Below are positions 1 to 4,636 of a DNA stretch of 5,514 nucleotides, piece by piece. The DNA is taken from the NCBI GenBank assembly GCA_005883115.1, contig VAZQ01000636.1:1-5514 (forward strand), read 5' to 3'. The translations under genes and the position numbers were made by a program. Origin of the DNA: Alphaproteobacteria bacterium (lineage in GTDB: Bacteria > Pseudomonadota > Alphaproteobacteria > Rhizobiales > Xanthobacteraceae). Position 1 is the stretch's first letter. Each line of letters opens with the position of its first letter. The notes beneath the pieces were generated by a model. It ran no database searches. It saw only the letters and a list, made by a program, of their open reading frames with translations, and was not told where the DNA came from.

Positions 1-550
1 GCTTCAAGCCGGCGAGCGCGAGCACGATCGCGTCGACCTCGCCGGCGGCGAGCTTGCGCAGCCGTGTCTCGACGTTGCCGCGCAAGGGAACGATCGCGAG
101 GTCGCGACGCTGCCGCTTGATGAGCGCCGCCCGGCGCGGCGAGGAGGTGCCGACGCGCGCGCCGCGCGGAAGCTCGGCGAGCGTTTTTACCGCGCCGCCG
201 ATGAAGACGTCGCGCGGGTCCTCGCGCGGCAGCACCGCGGCGATGGCGAGCCCCGCCGGCAGGAAGGTCGGCATGTCCTTGGCGGAATGCACGGCAAGCT
301 CGACGGCGCCGGCGAGAAGCGCCTGCTCGATCTCCTTGGTGAACAGGCCCTTGCCGCCGGCGTCGGCGAGCGGCCGGTCGCGGATCATGTCGCCGGTGGT
401 GCGGATCGCTTCGAACGTGATCGTCGATGCGGCAAGCCGATGCGCCGCGGCGAGGCGCTCGCGCACGAGCTCGGCTTGCGCGAGCGCGAGCGGGCTGCCG
501 CGCGTGCCGATGACGAGCGGCGAGGATCGAGTAGGCTTTGCCGATTGCAG
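1..550 (-). CDS. hemC: Hydroxymethylbilane synthase (porphobilinogen deaminase), N-terminal part, cut by left window edge
   Basis: HemC polymerises four porphobilinogen molecules into hydroxymethylbilane in the cytosol, feeding haem, sirohaem, cobalamin and (bacterio)chlorophyll synthesis. The frame reads 183 codons without a stop to the window edge, out of roughly 305-320 in the family. Visible conserved blocks are GTRGSPLALAQ (residues 15-25), KGLFTKEIE (about 67-75), HSAKDMP (88-94, whose Asp92 matches the catalytic Asp84 of the E. coli enzyme), GTSSPRR (134-140) and RGNVETRL (157-164). The cysteine that carries the dipyrromethane cofactor lies outside the window. No ATG, GTG or TTG occurs in frame upstream of GTRGSPLA. 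The first downstream GTG or ATG would delete this essential strand, so I place the start at the CTG at 550-548, behind a GAGG at 561-558. The gene is divergent from tsaD. The identity is secure; the start is inferred. Confidence 0.93.
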   Translation of the reverse strand, partial: MQSAKPTRSSPLVIGTRGSPLALAQAELVRERLAAAHRLAASTITFEAIRTTGDMIRDRPLADAGGKGLFTKEIEQALLAGAVELAVHSAKDMPTFLPAGLAIAAVLPREDPRDVFIGGAVKTLAELPRGARVGTSSPRRAALIKRQRRDLAIVPLRGNVETRLRKLAAGEVDAIVLALAGLK

Positions 551-557
551 GCGATGA

Positions 558-561
558 CCTC
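558..561 (-). promoter_or_regulatory. Shine-Dalgarno sequence supporting a CTG start of hemC
   Basis: Read on the minus strand, positions 561-558 are GAGG, followed by a 7-nt spacer and then CTG (550-548), which opens the reading frame shortly before the first conserved HemC block. The spacing is ideal for translation initiation, and no standard start codon is available nearby in frame. A sequencing error, or initiation at another non-standard codon, remains possible. Confidence 0.45.
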
Positions 562-597
562 GCGGTGCTAGGCCGGTCGCAGCCGGGAGAAAGCACG

Positions 598-630
598 GTA
601 GCCCGGATGGCGCGCGAGCGAAATCGGGGC
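598..630 (+). repeat. Decayed REP-like palindrome with GTAG foot
   Basis: The unit begins GTAGCCCGGAT and ends AATCGGGGC, so CCCGGAT could pair imperfectly with ATCGGGG around a GC-rich loop. From memory, many alphaproteobacterial genomes carry dispersed elements of the form GTAGCCCGGAT...ATCCGGG. This copy lacks one C in the right arm and looks degenerate. The GTAG foot is typical of REP sequences mobilised by RAYT proteins, but the stem differs from the REPs beside the RAYT gene in this window. It lies in the 5' region of hemC. Confidence 0.4.
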
Positions 631-683
631 TTAGCAGGGGAATCGGCTCATCGCGACGATGAACGTGCGGTACACGCGGTGCG

Positions 684-737
684 CTCCCTCGCCCCGCGAA
701 GCGGCAGCGGAGCGGGGAGAGGGTTGGGGTGAGGGGC
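684..737 (+). repeat. Intergenic palindromic repeat, copy 1 (internally rearranged)
   Basis: This copy shares the left arm CCCTCGCCCCGCGAAGCGG and the right end GGGTGAGGGGC-type sequence with copies 2 and 3. It has about 11 extra bases in the hairpin loop and lacks the roughly 25-base centre of those copies. The arms at 686-697 and 712-723 pair as CCCTC-CCCCGC with GCGGGG-GAGGG, with one mismatch and a 14-nt loop. It is in the same orientation as copy 3 and head-to-head with copy 2, 7 bp away. Confidence 0.7.
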
Positions 738-744
738 AGTTTGT

Positions 745-815
745 GGCGCCCCTCACCCACACGCGATTGTTGGTCGAACCTTGAGCCCTCTCCCCGCTTC
801 GCGGGGCGAGGGCAC
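745..815 (-). repeat. Intergenic palindromic repeat, copy 2 (71 bp)
   Basis: The reverse complement aligns without gaps to 2039-2109 over 71 bp, with 9 mismatches by hand count (about 87% identity). Both begin GTGCCCTCGCCCCGC and end GGGTGAGGGGCGCC. A strong hairpin lies at 786-812: CCCTC-CCCCGC pairs with GCGGGG-GAGGG, with one mismatch and a TTC loop. No run of T follows on either strand, so it does not look like an intrinsic terminator. Its right end is 86 bp before the tsaD start. Confidence 0.8.
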
Positions 816-901
816 GAGTGGCAAGCGTGCGCCCGCCGCACGTATGCAGCAGAGGCAATGACGACTCAGTTTGGAGCGAACGATGGGAACCAGACACGCC
901 A

Positions 902-2020
902 ATGCTTGTGCTCGGGATTGAAACGACCTGCGACGAGACCGGCGCGGCGGTGGTGGAGCGGCCGCCGCAAGGGCCGGGCCGGATTCTCGCCAACGTCGTG
1001 CTCTCGCAAATCGAGGCGCATGCCGCGTTCGGCGGCGTGGTGCCAGAAATCGCGGCGCGCGCGCATGTCGAGGCGCTCGACCTGATCATCGCCAAGGCGA
1101 TGGGCGAAGCCGGCAAAACCTTCGCCGAGCTCGACGGCGTCGCGGCCGCCGCCGGGCCCGGCCTGATCGGCGGCGTGATCGTGGGGCTGACCACGGCGAA
1201 AGCGATCGCGCTCGTCGCCGAGAAGCCGCTGATCGCGGTCAACCATCTCGAGGCGCATGCGCTGACCGCGCGGCTCACCGACGCGACGCCGTTTCCCTAT
1301 TGTCTCTTCCTCGCCTCCGGCGGCCACACCCAGATCGTCGCGGTGCTCGGGGTCGGCAACTATGTGCGGCTTGGCACCACCGTCGATGACGCGATCGGCG
1401 AAGCCTTCGACAAGGTGGCGAAGCTCCTTGGCCTGCCCTACCCCGGCGGGCCGCAGGTCGAGCGCGAGGCGCTGACCGGCAACCCCGCGCGCTTCTCCCT
1501 GCCGCGGCCGATGCTCGGGCGGCCGCACGCGGATTTTTCCCTTTCCGGACTCAAGACGGCGCTGCGCGTGGAGGCGGACAAGGTCGCGCCGCTGAGCGAA
1601 GCCGACGTGCGCGACCTCTGCGCGTCGTTTCAGCAGAGCGTGGTCGAGGTCGTCGCCGACCGCCTGCGCGCCGGGTTGAAAATGTTTCGCGAGGCCTACG
1701 GCAAGCCGAGCGCGCTGGTCGCGGCGGGCGGGGTCGCCGCCAACCAGGCGATCCGCAAAGTTTTGCACCAGGTCGCGTTCGAGACCGGCACGGTGCTGGT
1801 GGTGCCGCCGGCGGCGCTGTGCACGGACAACGGCGTGATGATCGCCTGGGCCGGCGCGGAGCGTTTGGCGCTGGGCCTCACGGACACGCTCGACGCGGCG
1901 CCGCACGCGCGCTGGCCGCTGCAGGATGTGAGGGGGCCGGCGTCGGAGGAGGTGGTGCTCGAAACTGCCGCGGCATCCGACGCCGAGGCAAGCAGACCTG
2001 CGGCATTCGAGGATGGGTGA
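902..2020 (+). CDS. tsaD: tRNA N6-adenosine threonylcarbamoyltransferase TsaD (Gcp/YgjD/Kae1/Qri7 family)
   Basis: TsaD, with TsaB and TsaE, transfers the threonylcarbamoyl group from threonylcarbamoyl-AMP (made by TsaC/TsaC2) to A37 of ANN-decoding tRNAs, forming t6A in the cytosol. The 372-residue product starts MLVLGIETTCDETGAAVVE, the family N-terminus with its ASKHA phosphate-binding loop. The iron/zinc-binding HLEAH supplies His115 and His119, and TDN near residue 309 supplies the third metal ligand. Other blocks are ASGGHTQ (138-144), YPGGPQVE (about 180-187), FSLSGLKTA (212-220) and AGGVAAN (275-281). The ATG at 902 is chosen because it opens the conserved N-terminus; the in-frame ATG at 818 would add 28 unconserved residues running through a repeat edge. 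The ribosome-binding site is weak (GGGA about 13 nt upstream). The last 30 or so residues after ARWPL are low-complexity and not conserved. gpsA follows 193 bp downstream on the same strand. Confidence 0.97.
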   Translation: MLVLGIETTCDETGAAVVERPPQGPGRILANVVLSQIEAHAAFGGVVPEIAARAHVEALDLIIAKAMGEAGKTFAELDGVAAAAGPGLIGGVIVGLTTAKAIALVAEKPLIAVNHLEAHALTARLTDATPFPYCLFLASGGHTQIVAVLGVGNYVRLGTTVDDAIGEAFDKVAKLLGLPYPGGPQVEREALTGNPARFSLPRPMLGRPHADFSLSGLKTALRVEADKVAPLSEADVRDLCASFQQSVVEVVADRLRAGLKMFREAYGKPSALVAAGGVAANQAIRKVLHQVAFETGTVLVVPPAALCTDNGVMIAWAGAERLALGLTDTLDAAPHARWPLQDVRGPASEEVVLETAAASDAEASRPAAFEDG

Positions 2021-2038
2021 TGAGCACGAACGCCGCGC

Positions 2039-2109
2039 GTGCCCTCGCCCCGCCAAGCGGGCAGGGGGCCCAAGATTCGAGCAACAGTCTCGTGCGGGTG
2101 AGGGGCGCC
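2039..2109 (+). repeat. Intergenic palindromic repeat, copy 3 (71 bp)
   Basis: This copy aligns base for base with the reverse complement of 745-815, giving an inverted pair around tsaD. The hairpin at 2042-2068 is weaker than in copy 2 because substitutions at 2054 and 2062 disturb the stem. It begins 18 bp after the tsaD stop, so it will be transcribed in any tsaD-gpsA read-through message and could act as a processing or stability element. That role is inference. No T-tract follows. Confidence 0.8.
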
Positions 2110-2213
2110 GCAAACTGACCGCGTTTGCCGCACGTTCGCGCACCGCATATGACGCCATGGCGGTATGAGTCTACGCTTTCGCGGGGACGACAGTCTTTTA
2201 AACTGCTAACGCT

Positions 2214-3188
2214 ATGGCATTCGATCGCATCGCCGTCGTCGGAGCGGGCGCGTGGGGTACCGCGCTCGCCAACGTGATCGCGCGCGCCGGCCGCACGGTG
2301 CTGCTCGCCGCGCGCGAGGGCGCCGATGTGCTGGCGAAGACGCGCGAGAGCCCGCGGCTACCCGGCGTGCAACTCGACGCGCGCATCGCCGTCGCGCCGG
2401 TCGGGACAGAACTTTCGGGCTACGACGCGATCCTGCTGGCGGTGCCGTCGCAAAATACGCGTGCGGCCGCGCGCGCGATTGCCTCGACGCTGCGGCAGGG
2501 CACGCCGGTCATCGCCTGCGCCAAGGGGATCGAGCGCAGCACGCACCGCTTCATGAGCGAGGTGATCGCCGAAGCCGCGCCCACAGCGCTGCCGGCGATC
2601 CTCTCCGGCCCGAGCTTTGCCGCCGATGTCGCGCGCGGGCTTCCGGCCGCGGTGACGCTCGCGACGCGCGAGCAGGCGGTGGCCGCGGCGCTTACCGGCG
2701 CGCTCGGCTCGGCGACGCTGCGGCCCTATCACTCGACCGACGTGCGCGGGGTCGAGATCGGCGGCGCCGCCAAGAACGTGCTGGCGATCGCTGCCGGCAT
2801 CGTCGCCGGGCGCGGGCTCGGCGCGAGCGCCGCCGCCGCGCTGGTGACGCGCGGTTTTGCCGAGCTGTTTCGCTTCGGCCGCGCCTTCGGCGCGCGGCCG
2901 GAGACGCTGACCGGGCTGTCCGGATTGGGCGACGTCATCCTAACCTGCTCGAGCGCGCAGTCGCGCAATTTCTCCTATGGCGTGGCGCTCGGTCGCGGCG
3001 ATCCGGCGCAGGCCGGCCACGCGCTCGCCGAAGGCATTTTCACCGCGCCGGTGCTGATCGAGATGGCGAAGGAGAAAGGCATCGACATGCCGATCGCCGC
3101 CGCGGTCGCCGACATTCTCGCCGGCCGCGCGAGCGTCGACGCGGCGAGCGAAACATTGTTGACCCGCCCATTCCGCGCCGAGGGGTGA
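2214..3188 (+). CDS. gpsA: Glycerol-3-phosphate dehydrogenase [NAD(P)+]
   Basis: GpsA reduces dihydroxyacetone phosphate to sn-glycerol 3-phosphate, the backbone precursor of phospholipids, in the cytosol. The 324-residue length is usual for the family. The N-terminal Rossmann fold opens with the dinucleotide-binding motif GAGAWG (residues 10-15). It continues with AVPSQ (76-80), CAKGIE (102-107, with the conserved Lys104) and SGPSFAADVA (131-140). The C-terminal helical domain holds GGAAKNVLAIAAG (183-195) with catalytic Lys187, TGLSGLGD (233-240) and SRNFSYG (250-256), whose Arg-Asn pair binds substrate. The ATG at 2214 gives the standard MAFDRIAVVGAGAWG start. There is no clear Shine-Dalgarno sequence; a small AT-rich patch (about 2195-2210) precedes the start and could be a -10 region. 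The gene is downstream of and co-oriented with tsaD. The RAYT module begins 46 bp after its stop. Confidence 0.98.
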   Translation: MAFDRIAVVGAGAWGTALANVIARAGRTVLLAAREGADVLAKTRESPRLPGVQLDARIAVAPVGTELSGYDAILLAVPSQNTRAAARAIASTLRQGTPVIACAKGIERSTHRFMSEVIAEAAPTALPAILSGPSFAADVARGLPAAVTLATREQAVAAALTGALGSATLRPYHSTDVRGVEIGGAAKNVLAIAAGIVAGRGLGASAAAALVTRGFAELFRFGRAFGARPETLTGLSGLGDVILTCSSAQSRNFSYGVALGRGDPAQAGHALAEGIFTAPVLIEMAKEKGIDMPIAAAVADILAGRASVDAASETLLTRPFRAEG

Positions 3189-3233
3189 CGCCGCCCCTCA
3201 GCTGCGGGCTGGTCCATTCGCGTTTTCGAAAGC

Positions 3234-3270
3234 GGCGTAGGGTGGGCAAAGCGAAGCGTGCCCACGCGCA
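3234..3270 (+). repeat. Left REP of the RAYT module
   Basis: The element is GTAG followed by a hairpin, GTGGGCA pairing with TGCCCAC (stem arms 3242-3248 and 3259-3265) around AAGCGAAGCG. An inner GC/GC pair can extend the stem past a small asymmetric bulge. It is identical to the reverse complement of 3842-3878. It lies just downstream of the RAYT stop codon and 46 bp after the end of gpsA. Confidence 0.9.
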
Positions 3271-3273
3271 CCG

Positions 3274-3804
3274 TCACTCCCCAAAAGCTCCTCTCATGTT
3301 CGCGACGTCACCACCCCAGTCCAGCGGGAGAAGTCCACGCGCCACATACCGGCGAAAGCTGCTGTGGGGCCAATCCGAGGTCCGGGACACGTATCCATGC
3401 TTCACCGGATTGAAGTGGACGTAGTCGATGTGGCGGGCCAGGTCGGCCTCATTGCGGATGGCGTGTTCCCAGTAGCGGCGTTGCCAAATCCCCTTTTCCC
3501 GCCGCGCGATCTTACTGGAGCTGCGATGCGGATCGGCAGCGATCCCGCGCGAAAATCCGCTCTTGATCAGGTTCCAGCGCAGAGGAAAGTTCGCGTCGCC
3601 TTGCGGCAGCGACCATACGGCGTGGAGGTGATCCGGCAGTACGCAGATCGCAATCGTCTCGAACGGATAACGGTCTTGAATTGAGGTGTACACCCGCTGC
3701 AGCCGTTCGATGTCCCGAACCAGCAAATCACTCGATCTGTCGGCGAGAGCCACGGTGAAGAAAAAGACACCGCCCTCGATTTTTGCACGACGATATCGCG
3801 TCAT
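3274..3804 (-). CDS. REP-associated tyrosine transposase (RAYT; Y1 HUH nuclease, IS200-like domain)
   Basis: RAYTs are single-strand DNA nucleases/transposases of the Y1 HUH superfamily that bind and cleave REP sequences and are thought to spread them. The 176-residue product looks complete. The N-terminal FFFTVALADR is followed by the metal-binding HUH motif in LPDHLHAVW (His59-Leu60-His61). Then come the WQRRYWEHAIRNE block (107-119), HIDYVHFNPVKHGYV (125-139) with Tyr128 as the likely nucleophile by its spacing to Asn-Pro, and the family-typical DWPHSSFRRYV (144-154). All key residues are present, so the enzyme may be active. The ATG at 3804 gives the usual short MTRYRRA lead-in; no good Shine-Dalgarno sequence precedes it, and translation may be leaderless. 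The gene is antisense to its neighbours and fills the interval between the inverted REPs. It lacks the C-terminal extension of some IS200/IS605 TnpA proteins. Confidence 0.93.
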   Translation of the reverse strand: MTRYRRAKIEGGVFFFTVALADRSSDLLVRDIERLQRVYTSIQDRYPFETIAICVLPDHLHAVWSLPQGDANFPLRWNLIKSGFSRGIAADPHRSSSKIARREKGIWQRRYWEHAIRNEADLARHIDYVHFNPVKHGYVSRTSDWPHSSFRRYVARGLLPLDWGGDVANMRGAFGE

Positions 3805-3841
3805 GGTCGGATAATAGTATCATTCCATTGTGCGGCTACGC
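3805..3841 (-). promoter_or_regulatory. Possible promoter and leader of the RAYT gene
   Basis: Between the right REP and the RAYT start lies an AT-rich island, unlike the GC-rich surroundings. Read on the minus strand it contains TATTAT (3816-3811), a 5/6 match to a -10 box, and an overlapping TGATACTAT (3822-3814) resembling an extended -10. No TTGACA-like box sits 17 nt upstream. Transcription from here would begin at or very near the ATG, giving a leaderless or nearly leaderless message. This rests on sequence resemblance only. Confidence 0.35.
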
Positions 3842-3878
3842 TGCGCGTGGGCACGCTTCGCTTTGCCCACCCTACGCC
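3842..3878 (-). repeat. Right REP of the RAYT module
   Basis: This is an exact 37-bp inverted copy of the left REP, with the CTAC complement of the GTAG foot at its right end. It ends 12 bp before the AGGAG ribosome-binding site of the EVE-domain gene. Its hairpin would therefore lie in that gene's leader if transcription comes from upstream. On the minus strand it lies upstream of the RAYT promoter region. Confidence 0.9.
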
Positions 3879-3901
3879 CGAGCTTCGATGAGGAGCGATG
3901 A

Positions 3902-4321
3902 ATGGCCTATTGGCTTCTGAAAACCGAGCCCGAGACATTTTCCTGGGACGATCAGGTCAAGCGCGGCGCCAAGGGCGAGCCGTGGACGGGCGTGCGCAAT
4001 TTCATCGCGCGCGGAAATCTCAAAGCGATGAAGAAGGGCGAGCACGCATTCTTCTACCACACCGGCGAGGAGAAGCAGGTCGTCGGCATCGTCGAGGTGA
4101 TCCGCGAAAGCTACCGCGACCCGACCGACGAGAAGGGCGTCTTTGTCGCGGTCGACGTCAAGGCGGTGAGGCCGTTTCCGAAACCGGTCACGCTGGCGCA
4201 GGTCAAAGCCGACGCGCGGCTCAAGGCAATGTCGCTCGCGAAGCATCCGCGCCTGTCGGTGCAGCCGGTGACCGCGCAGGAATGGAAGATCGTCTGCGGC
4301 TTGGGCGGCGCGAAGGAGTGA
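3902..4321 (+). CDS. EVE-domain protein (ThyN1-like, PUA-related fold)
   Basis: EVE domains are small PUA-like folds that bind modified bases in DNA or RNA. Stand-alone bacterial members such as this are common in alphaproteobacteria, but their ligand is generally unknown. The 139-residue product is essentially all EVE domain: YWLLKTEPETFSWDD (residues 3-17), WTGVRNFIAR (28-37), the FYHTGEEKQVVGI strand pair (51-63) and a C-terminal RLSVQPVTAQEW (117-128). The start at 3902 has a strong AGGAG at 3891-3895 with a 6-nt spacer. An overlapping ATG at 3898 is in another frame and gives an unrelated basic peptide. The gene is co-oriented with gpsA but is now separated from it by the RAYT module, so it needs its own promoter or read-through past the REPs. 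It converges with the solute-binding protein gene. Confidence 0.95.
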   Translation: MAYWLLKTEPETFSWDDQVKRGAKGEPWTGVRNFIARGNLKAMKKGEHAFFYHTGEEKQVVGIVEVIRESYRDPTDEKGVFVAVDVKAVRPFPKPVTLAQVKADARLKAMSLAKHPRLSVQPVTAQEWKIVCGLGGAKE

Positions 4322-4373
4322 CGTAGGCACGAGGCGGGCAGAGGGACCTCGCCACAAGTTCGGTGCGTCCCCT

Positions 4374-4427
4374 CCCGATTGCGGGGCCACCAAGCCGTCT
4401 CCCCCGCTTGCGGGGCACCAAGCCGTC
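4374..4427 (+). repeat. Tandem duplication of about 26 bp with hairpins
   Basis: Two neighbouring units, 4374-4399 and 4403-4427, share the pattern CCCG(A/C)TTGCGGGGC followed by ACCAAGCCGTC. They differ by one substitution and one single-base indel. Each unit contains a small palindrome; the second is stronger, with CCCCGC (4402-4407) pairing with GCGGGG (4410-4415). The unit resembles the hairpin core of the 71-bp repeats but lacks their outer sequences, so I keep it as a separate element. Confidence 0.7.
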
Positions 4428-4447
4428 GGTCCATCGCGTGGCCCCTG

Positions 4448-4502
4448 GGTCCCGGGCGAGTACAGCGAGCACTCTTGCGCACGCGGAACGAGACCCGGGA
4501 CC
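4448..4502. repeat. Inverted repeat with GGTCCCGGG arms
   Basis: The left arm GGTCCCGGG (4448-4456) is matched by CCCGGGACC (4494-4502), separated by 37 bp. The flanking bases also match partly, with CT outside the arms on the left and in the complement on the right. The interior holds a smaller palindrome, GAGT...ACTC. From memory, elements of the form CTGGGTCCCGG...CCGGGAC are scattered between genes in Bradyrhizobium and relatives; this may be one copy. Confidence 0.6.
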
Positions 4503-4636
4503 TAGCGTGAGAAGCGCGAAGCACAACATTTCATCGCGCAACCGCTCACGTGCCTGCAAGCGGGGGAGGGTGCAGACCGAGTTCGCATTGCGCTGATCCC
4601 ACCTTGCGCCGAATCCGCTCTCGTCTCGCCGCCGCG

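Larger units (their letters stand above)
551..901. other. hemC-tsaD divergent intergenic region, repeat-rich
   Basis: This 351-bp gap must hold the promoters of both divergent genes, but I see no convincing -35/-10 pair on either strand and no RNA gene. It holds a decayed REP-like palindrome (598-630) about 50 bp upstream of the hemC start. It also holds two head-to-head copies of a palindromic repeat (684-737 and 745-815). The last 86 bp before tsaD are free of repeats. The short open frames here have no recognisable product and read through the repeats. Confidence 0.7.
3234..3878. mobile_element. RAYT-REP module: REP-associated tyrosine transposase gene bounded by inverted REPs
   Basis: This 645-bp unit has a 37-bp perfect inverted repeat at its ends (3234-3270 and 3842-3878). 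The whole interior is a single minus-strand RAYT gene and a 37-bp leader. Each end carries a REP hairpin whose outer foot reads GTAG, the tetranucleotide known next to RAYT-linked REPs. Beyond the perfect part, the outer flanks remain similar in inverted orientation: TCGAAAGC on the left, and TCGAAGC in the complement on the right. No target-site duplication is evident, which fits the mechanism expected of Y1 HUH enzymes. The unit separates gpsA from the EVE gene. Confidence 0.85.
4322..4636. other. Convergent intergenic region between the EVE and Bug genes
   Basis: This 315-bp gap separates two converging genes. It contains a short tandem duplication (4374-4427) with small GC hairpins and a spaced inverted repeat (4448-4502). 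I see no intrinsic terminator with a T-tract on either strand, no tRNA and no credible open frame. The stretch 4503-4636 shows nothing I can name. Rho-dependent or repeat-assisted termination is possible but not shown. Confidence 0.65.

Noticed and set aside
54..557. Plus-strand open frame of 167 codons opposite hemC
   Set aside because: The minus strand encodes unmistakable HemC motifs; this Ser/Arg/Ala-rich frame is a shadow.
786..812. Intrinsic terminator in the hairpin upstream of tsaD
   Set aside because: The stem is strong but no T-tract follows on either strand and no gene ends there; it is better explained as the hairpin of a dispersed repeat.
818..901. Upstream ATG at 818 as the tsaD start
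   Set aside because: It adds 28 residues not seen in TsaD proteins, starts beside the repeat edge, and would precede the standard MLVLGIETTCDETG start.
631..1278. Minus-strand open frame of 215 codons spanning the tsaD start and the upstream repeats
   Set aside because: Its C-terminal part is a translation of the palindromic repeats (the peptide PSPQPSPRSAAASRGEGAH is typical of such repeats) and the rest is antisense to tsaD.
866..2158. Long minus-strand open frame (430 codons) opposite tsaD
   Set aside because: It is an antisense shadow caused by high GC and codon bias. It is Arg/Gly/His-rich, has no recognisable domain, and runs through a repeat at its 5' end.
2252..3424. Plus-strand 390-codon open frame overlapping gpsA and the left REP
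   Set aside because: It is in the +2 frame of gpsA, extremely Arg-rich, and reads on into repeat DNA and antisense RAYT sequence.
3898..4326. Plus-strand frame starting at 3898 inside the EVE gene
   Set aside because: It is out of frame with the EVE domain, its spacing from AGGAG is only 2 nt, and its product is a low-complexity basic peptide.
4374..4427. CRISPR-like array in the short direct repeats
   Set aside because: There are only two near-adjacent units with no unique spacer of CRISPR size and no cas genes.
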